Assembly: GCA_030682505.1 (NCBI GenBank)
Contig: JAUXOH010000345.1
Span: forward strand, 1-9,551
Direction: 5' to 3'
DNA: 9,551 nt
Source: Candidatus Didemnitutus sp.
GTDB lineage: Bacteria; Verrucomicrobiota; Verrucomicrobiia; Opitutales; Opitutaceae
A model generated the notes under the pieces. The model did no database searches. It was not told where the DNA came from and saw only the letters and a list, made by a program, of their open reading frames with translations. The position numbers were made by a program, and so were the translations under genes. Within the stretch, counting starts at the first letter, position 1, and every line of letters begins with the position of its first letter. Below, piece by piece: positions 6,078 to 9,551 of this stretch.

Positions 6078-6599
6078 ATGCGCAAATTCGGCATCCTCTT
6101 CATTCTCGCAGGCGTACTCGGCTTCATCGCGTTCCAGGCGCGCACCGGCATCCTGCGGAGCAAAAACCCCGGCGAACCCGCCAACAAATACGTCCGCGCG
6201 CAGCAGGAAGCGGAGAAACTCACGCCGGAGGACATCGCCGTGATCCAGCAGAAATACGCCGACGCCATCGTCACGCGCTCGGGCTTGCGCTATATCGTGC
6301 ACGCGCCGGGCGAGGGTTCGCCGCCGTCGTTCGGTGCCGAGCTCGTCGTGCACTACGAGGGCCGGCTGATCGGCGGTCAGAAATTCGACAGCAGCCATGA
6401 TCGCGGCCAGCCTTATGTGTTCCGCGTGGGCACCGGGGCCGTGATCAAGGGTTGGGACGAGGCTTTTTCCACCATGAAGAAAGGCGAAAAACGCACGTTG
6501 ATCATTCCCTGGTGGCTTGCCTACGGCGCCAGCGGCAAGGGCCCGATTCCCGCGCACGCCACGTTGCTCTTCGACGTTGACCTGCTGGAGGTCCGCTAA
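6078..6599 (+). CDS. Membrane-anchored FKBP-type peptidyl-prolyl cis-trans isomerase
   Basis: A 173-aa protein. Residues 1-19 (MRKFGILFILAGVLGFIAF) form an N-terminal membrane anchor or uncleaved signal; no lipobox or AxA site is seen. A Glu/Lys-rich linker (about 35-65) leads to one FKBP domain (about 68-173). Residues lining the FKBP12 active site are matched: Tyr93, Phe103-Asp104 (KFDSS), Phe115, Val122-Ile123, Trp126, Tyr149 (LAYG) and Phe165 (LLFDVDLL). It should therefore be an active prolyl isomerase helping fold periplasmic or outer-membrane proteins. I chose ATG 6078 because the hydrophobic segment starts there; ATG 6054 is in frame and adds eight residues, and neither has a clear ribosome-binding site. 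The frame stays open far upstream, but that stretch is antisense to the dehydrogenase gene. The stop codon directly abuts the ATG of the following kinase. Confidence 0.9.
   Translation: MRKFGILFILAGVLGFIAFQARTGILRSKNPGEPANKYVRAQQEAEKLTPEDIAVIQQKYADAIVTRSGLRYIVHAPGEGSPPSFGAELVVHYEGRLIGGQKFDSSHDRGQPYVFRVGTGAVIKGWDEAFSTMKKGEKRTLIIPWWLAYGASGKGPIPAHATLLFDVDLLEVR
6587..6591 (+). promoter_or_regulatory. Ribosome-binding site for kinase ATG 6600, inside the FKBP gene
   Basis: GGAGG within the last codons of the FKBP gene, eight bases before ATG 6600. It supports that start and suggests translational coupling, since the FKBP stop (6597-6599) touches this ATG. Confidence 0.6.
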
Positions 6600-9551
6600 A
6601 TGCTCGCCTCCCCTCGTTACAGAGGGGTTTTCTTGGCTCAATCCGCCCCCATCCGCCGCCGTCTGCTCAAGCTGACCCTCACCGTGGCCCTGCCCCTCGG
6701 CGGCATGGTCGTGCTCGCGCTCTTCCAGCAATTTCAAGCCGACCGCAAGGAGGCGCTGGGGGCCATCCATTACATCCAGGAGGTTAATGCGCGCGCGCTG
6801 GCCGCGCAGGTGACCAAGATCCGCGAAAATCTCGCCTATCTGGCGAACCACCCACGCGTGCGCTCGCTCGACCCGACACAAGCCGAGGCTCTTTTGCGCG
6901 AATTCTCCGCCACGCATCCCGAAGTCATCCATGCGCGGCTCCTCGACAAGAACTTAAAACTGGTTTCCGCCGTCGAAGGGCTTTCGCCCGAGCTCATGGC
7001 GGCGCTGGCCGCCCTGCCGGTCTACCGCGAAGCCGCCCTCGCGCCCGCCGGGCACATCAGCGCGCCGTATCAGGGTATCCATAGCAAGCGCTGGGCCTGT
7101 TTCGCCTCACACCCCGTGCTGGACGACAATGGCGGGCGCGCCGGCACCCTTATTCTCCCGCTGAATCTCCAACAGTTGTCGAGCGGTCTGGTGCTGCCGA
7201 AGAACGGCGGAAAAATCAGCGTCGGGGTGATCGACGCCGACGGTCTCATTTTGCTGCGCCTGCCCGAGCCGGAAAAATTCATCGGCACCTTCAGGGTTGG
7301 AATCGCCCACTTGCGCGAACGTCTGGCCGCAGGCGAGCGCTTCGATCTGGAGTTGCCGGGTGCGGACGGCTTGCTGCGCACCGCCTCCTTCGTGCCGCTC
7401 GCCGGCACCCCGTGGATTCTCTACGCCTCGGTTCCCACCCAGGAAATATACGGCGACGCGTGGTTCAACCTCTGGCGGACGCTGGCTGTCAGCGCGGTGA
7501 TTGTCCTTTTCGGTGGCTGGCTGCTCCTGCGCTCCACCGGGATCATCGCCAACCCCATCAAGGCGCTGACCGCCGCCGCCAACGCCCAGGTCTCCGCCCT
7601 GTCTGAGAAACCCGTGGCCGTGGAAGGTCCCGCCGAGGTCGCTGAGTTGGCGCAAGCCTTCAACCGGATGAATGCCGCGAGACGCCAGGCCGAGGCACGG
7701 CTCGTGCAGAGCGAACACCGCTACCGCACCGTCATCGATCAGACCGGCCAGATGATCTACGATCTCGACTACGCCACCAACACCGCCCAGTGGTTCGGCG
7801 CGGAGGCCACGCTGGCGATCACCGGCTATACGCTCGACGAGTTCCAAAGCGTCGATCTCGCCCGTTGGGAAGCGATGATCCATCCGGAAGACCGCGCCCG
7901 GGCCATCGCCGCGATGGATCGGTCGATCGCCGAACATAAACTCTACTCCGTGGAATACCGCTTCCGACACAAGGACGGCACCTACCGCCACATCGAGGAC
8001 CACGGCATTTTTCTGTTCAACCCCGACGGCAGCCCCAACCGCTGGCTCGGTCGCCTGAGCGATGTCACGGCCCGCCACCTCGCCTTGGCTGCGCTGGTCG
8101 AGAGCGAGCTTCGCTACCGCACCGTGCTCGATCAAACCGGCCAGATGATCTTCGACCTCGCGGTGACCACTGGCGAAATCCGCTGGTTCGGGCCCACCGC
8201 CCTCCGGGATGTCATCGGTATCACGCCGGAGGAATTTTCCCGCGAGGGCATGCAAGGCTGGAAGGATCGGCTCCACCCGGAGGACCGGGATGAGGCCGTG
8301 GCGCGCCTCGAGCGCAGCCTGCAGACCGGCGAACCCTGCCGGGGCGAATACCGCCTGCGCCACAACGACGGCACCTACCGACCTGTCTCCGAACGCGCCG
8401 TCGTGCTCCGCAATGCCGACGGTGCGGTCACCCGCCTGGTGGGCCGGATGACCGACATCACGGTCCGCCGGATAGCCGAGGAGCAACAACGCCAGTTCGA
8501 GCGCCGCTTTCTCGAGACGCAGAAACTGGAGAGTCTCGGCGTGCTCGCCGGCGGCATCGCGCACGATTTCAACAACCTGCTGACCGGCATCCTCGGCAAT
8601 GCCTCGCTGGCCCGGCTCGATCTGCCCCCGGGTTCCCAGTGCCAGTCCTCGCTCGAGCAGATCGAAACCTCCGCCCGCCGCGCCGCTGATCTCTGCCGCC
8701 AGATGCTGGCCTATTCGGGCAAGGGCCGCTTCGTCGTGCAGAACCTCGACCTCAATTCTCTGGTCAACGACACCACCCACCTGCTTGGCATCTCGATCAG
8801 CAAGACCTGCATCCTGCGGTTCAATCTCGCCGAGCGCCTGCCCTCGATCAGGGCCGATGCCACCCAGCTGAGGCAGATCGTCATGAACCTCGTGATCAAC
8901 GCCTCGGAGGCCATCGGCGCCCGCAGCGGTGTCATCGCCCTCGCCACGGGTGTTTCCCGGATCGACCAGGACTACCTCTCGTCCATGAGCCCCGACCCCA
9001 ACCTCACCCCGGGCGATTACGTGTTTCTCGAGGTGAGCGACAACGGCGATGGCATGACCGCCGAGACGATCACCCGAATCTTTGACCCGTTCTTCACCAC
9101 CAAGTTCACGGGGCGCGGACTCGGGCTCGCCGCCGTGCAGGGCATCATCCGCGGTCACCAGGGTGCCATCAAGGTTTACAGCGAGCCCGGTCGCGGCACC
9201 ACCTTCCGACTCCTGCTGCCGTGCGCCACGGGACCCGCCGATTCCCTTCCCGGAGTGATCGATCCGGTTGAACAACCCGTGCGCGGCTCGGGCCATGTGC
9301 TGGTGGTCGATGACGAGGAGACGATCCGCAACGTGGCGGCGCGCATTATCGAGGGTCTCGGCTACACGGCCGAGGTGGCCAGCGACGGGCGGGAAGCCAT
9401 GGCAAAATATCGGGCCGATCCCGCCCGCTACCAGATCGTCCTGCTCGACCTCACCATGCCCCACCTCGACGGCGAGGAGACCTTCCGCCAACTGCGCCAC
9501 CTCAACCCCGGGGTGCGCGTCGTGCTGATGAGCGGCTTCAGCGAGCACGAG
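6600..9551 (+). CDS. Hybrid sensor histidine kinase (dCACHE-HAMP-PAS-PAS-HisKA-HATPase-REC), 3' end cut
   Basis: 984 codons are open to the right edge with no stop. Order: TM about 24-43; periplasmic dCACHE-like sensor about 44-290 (PYQGIH, then VIDADGLILLR); TM about 293-312; HAMP about 313-370; PAS 1 about 371-495; PAS 2 about 502-626; HisKA with phospho-acceptor His655 in GGIAHDFNNLLTG; HATPase with an N box (QIVMNLVINASEA), SDNGDGM and GRGLGLAAV; then a receiver domain from about 899 with acidic pocket VVDDEE and phospho-acceptor Asp950 (LLDLTMP). The receiver is truncated before its conserved Lys by the window edge. All phosphorelay residues that can be seen are intact. ATG 6600 has GGAGG at 6587-6591 and abuts the FKBP stop. 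TTG 6633, preceded by GAGGGG, is a rival start that would drop 11 residues and lies after a possible terminator. Such kinases sense a small ligand outside the inner membrane and pass phosphate to a partner; the ligand and partner are unknown. Confidence 0.93.
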   Translation, partial: MLASPRYRGVFLAQSAPIRRRLLKLTLTVALPLGGMVVLALFQQFQADRKEALGAIHYIQEVNARALAAQVTKIRENLAYLANHPRVRSLDPTQAEALLREFSATHPEVIHARLLDKNLKLVSAVEGLSPELMAALAALPVYREAALAPAGHISAPYQGIHSKRWACFASHPVLDDNGGRAGTLILPLNLQQLSSGLVLPKNGGKISVGVIDADGLILLRLPEPEKFIGTFRVGIAHLRERLAAGERFDLELPGADGLLRTASFVPLAGTPWILYASVPTQEIYGDAWFNLWRTLAVSAVIVLFGGWLLLRSTGIIANPIKALTAAANAQVSALSEKPVAVEGPAEVAELAQAFNRMNAARRQAEARLVQSEHRYRTVIDQTGQMIYDLDYATNTAQWFGAEATLAITGYTLDEFQSVDLARWEAMIHPEDRARAIAAMDRSIAEHKLYSVEYRFRHKDGTYRHIEDHGIFLFNPDGSPNRWLGRLSDVTARHLALAALVESELRYRTVLDQTGQMIFDLAVTTGEIRWFGPTALRDVIGITPEEFSREGMQGWKDRLHPEDRDEAVARLERSLQTGEPCRGEYRLRHNDGTYRPVSERAVVLRNADGAVTRLVGRMTDITVRRIAEEQQRQFERRFLETQKLESLGVLAGGIAHDFNNLLTGILGNASLARLDLPPGSQCQSSLEQIETSARRAADLCRQMLAYSGKGRFVVQNLDLNSLVNDTTHLLGISISKTCILRFNLAERLPSIRADATQLRQIVMNLVINASEAIGARSGVIALATGVSRIDQDYLSSMSPDPNLTPGDYVFLEVSDNGDGMTAETITRIFDPFFTTKFTGRGLGLAAVQGIIRGHQGAIKVYSEPGRGTTFRLLLPCATGPADSLPGVIDPVEQPVRGSGHVLVVDDEETIRNVAARIIEGLGYTAEVASDGREAMAKYRADPARYQIVLLDLTMPHLDGEETFRQLRHLNPGVRVVLMSGFSEHE
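6610..6634 (+). terminator. Possible terminator/attenuator at the FKBP-kinase junction
   Basis: CCCCTC at 6610-6615 pairs with GAGGGG at 6622-6627 around a 6-base loop, followed by TTTTCTT. This looks like a short intrinsic terminator for the FKBP gene, yet it lies within the kinase frame if ATG 6600 is used. Its right arm could also be the ribosome-binding site of TTG 6633. The stem is only 6 bp, so it may be weak. Confidence 0.4.
7719..8160 (+). repeat. Internal duplication of the PAS domain within the hybrid kinase
   Basis: A 49-base segment at 7719-7767 recurs at 8112-8160 with five mismatches, 393 bases (131 codons) apart. It encodes the start of each PAS domain: RYRTV(I/L)DQTGQMI(Y/F)DL. 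Further matches follow (HPEDR, EYR-R-x-x-DGTYR), so the two PAS domains arose by duplication. Confidence 0.8.

Noticed and set aside
5943..6932. Minus-strand open frame of 329 codons over the FKBP gene and kinase start
   Set aside because: It covers two well-supported plus-strand genes and shows no motif or signal of its own.
7107..9548. Very long minus-strand open frame (813 codons) opposite the hybrid kinase
   Set aside because: It is antisense to a frame with complete, ordered kinase domains; its translation is Gly/Ala/Glu-rich without any recognisable domain, as expected from GC-rich codon bias.
1..9551. CRISPR array, tRNA, rRNA, insertion sequence or prophage
   Set aside because: No regularly spaced repeats, no clover-leaf or rRNA-like stretch, and no transposase or integrase motif were seen on either strand.

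Overview
The window is GC-rich, densely packed bacterial DNA with Gram-negative hallmarks: an outer-membrane beta-barrel protein, periplasmic c-type cytochromes and envelope-anchored proteins. I see no rRNA, tRNA, mobile element or CRISPR array. Gene style (a PAS-rich hybrid kinase with a dCACHE-like sensor, a divergent Glu/Leu/Phe/Val dehydrogenase) fits an Opitutaceae-like Verrucomicrobiota, but this is a low-confidence guess without searches.

Layout from left to right. (1) 1-450 (+): C-terminal part of an S41 serine peptidase, cut by the left edge. It converges with and overlaps by 4 bases (2) a minus-strand two-component system: response regulator at 1942-2613 and sensor kinase at 447-1961, overlapping by about 20 bases, of the CusR/CusS-like metal-sensor type. 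(3) 2781-4351 (-): a two-gene operon encoding a small exported monoheme cytochrome c (90 aa) followed, after 20 bases, by a 425-aa outer-membrane protein with one N-terminal CxxCH haem site and a predicted beta-barrel. The latter resembles the Cyc2 cytochrome-porin fusion used for extracellular electron transfer. A clear intrinsic terminator closes the operon. (4) 4617-5915 (-): an amino-acid dehydrogenase of the Glu/Leu/Phe/Val family with its own terminator; the residues that normally bind the glutamate side chain are replaced by hydrophobic ones. (5) A divergent intergenic region with an AT-rich palindrome. (6) 6078-6599 (+): a membrane-anchored FKBP-type prolyl isomerase. (7) 6600-9551 (+): a large hybrid sensor histidine kinase (dCACHE-like sensor, HAMP, two duplicated PAS domains, HisKA, HATPase, receiver) that runs off the right edge without a stop codon.

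How it fits together: the most notable unit is the cytochrome/porin pair, which could form a minimal route for electrons across the outer membrane (haem-porin at the surface, small soluble haem protein in the periplasm). A metal-sensor-type two-component system lies directly downstream on the same strand, beyond the terminator, and is a plausible regulator. The dehydrogenase, FKBP protein and hybrid kinase look like separate units, although the FKBP gene and kinase may be translationally coupled.
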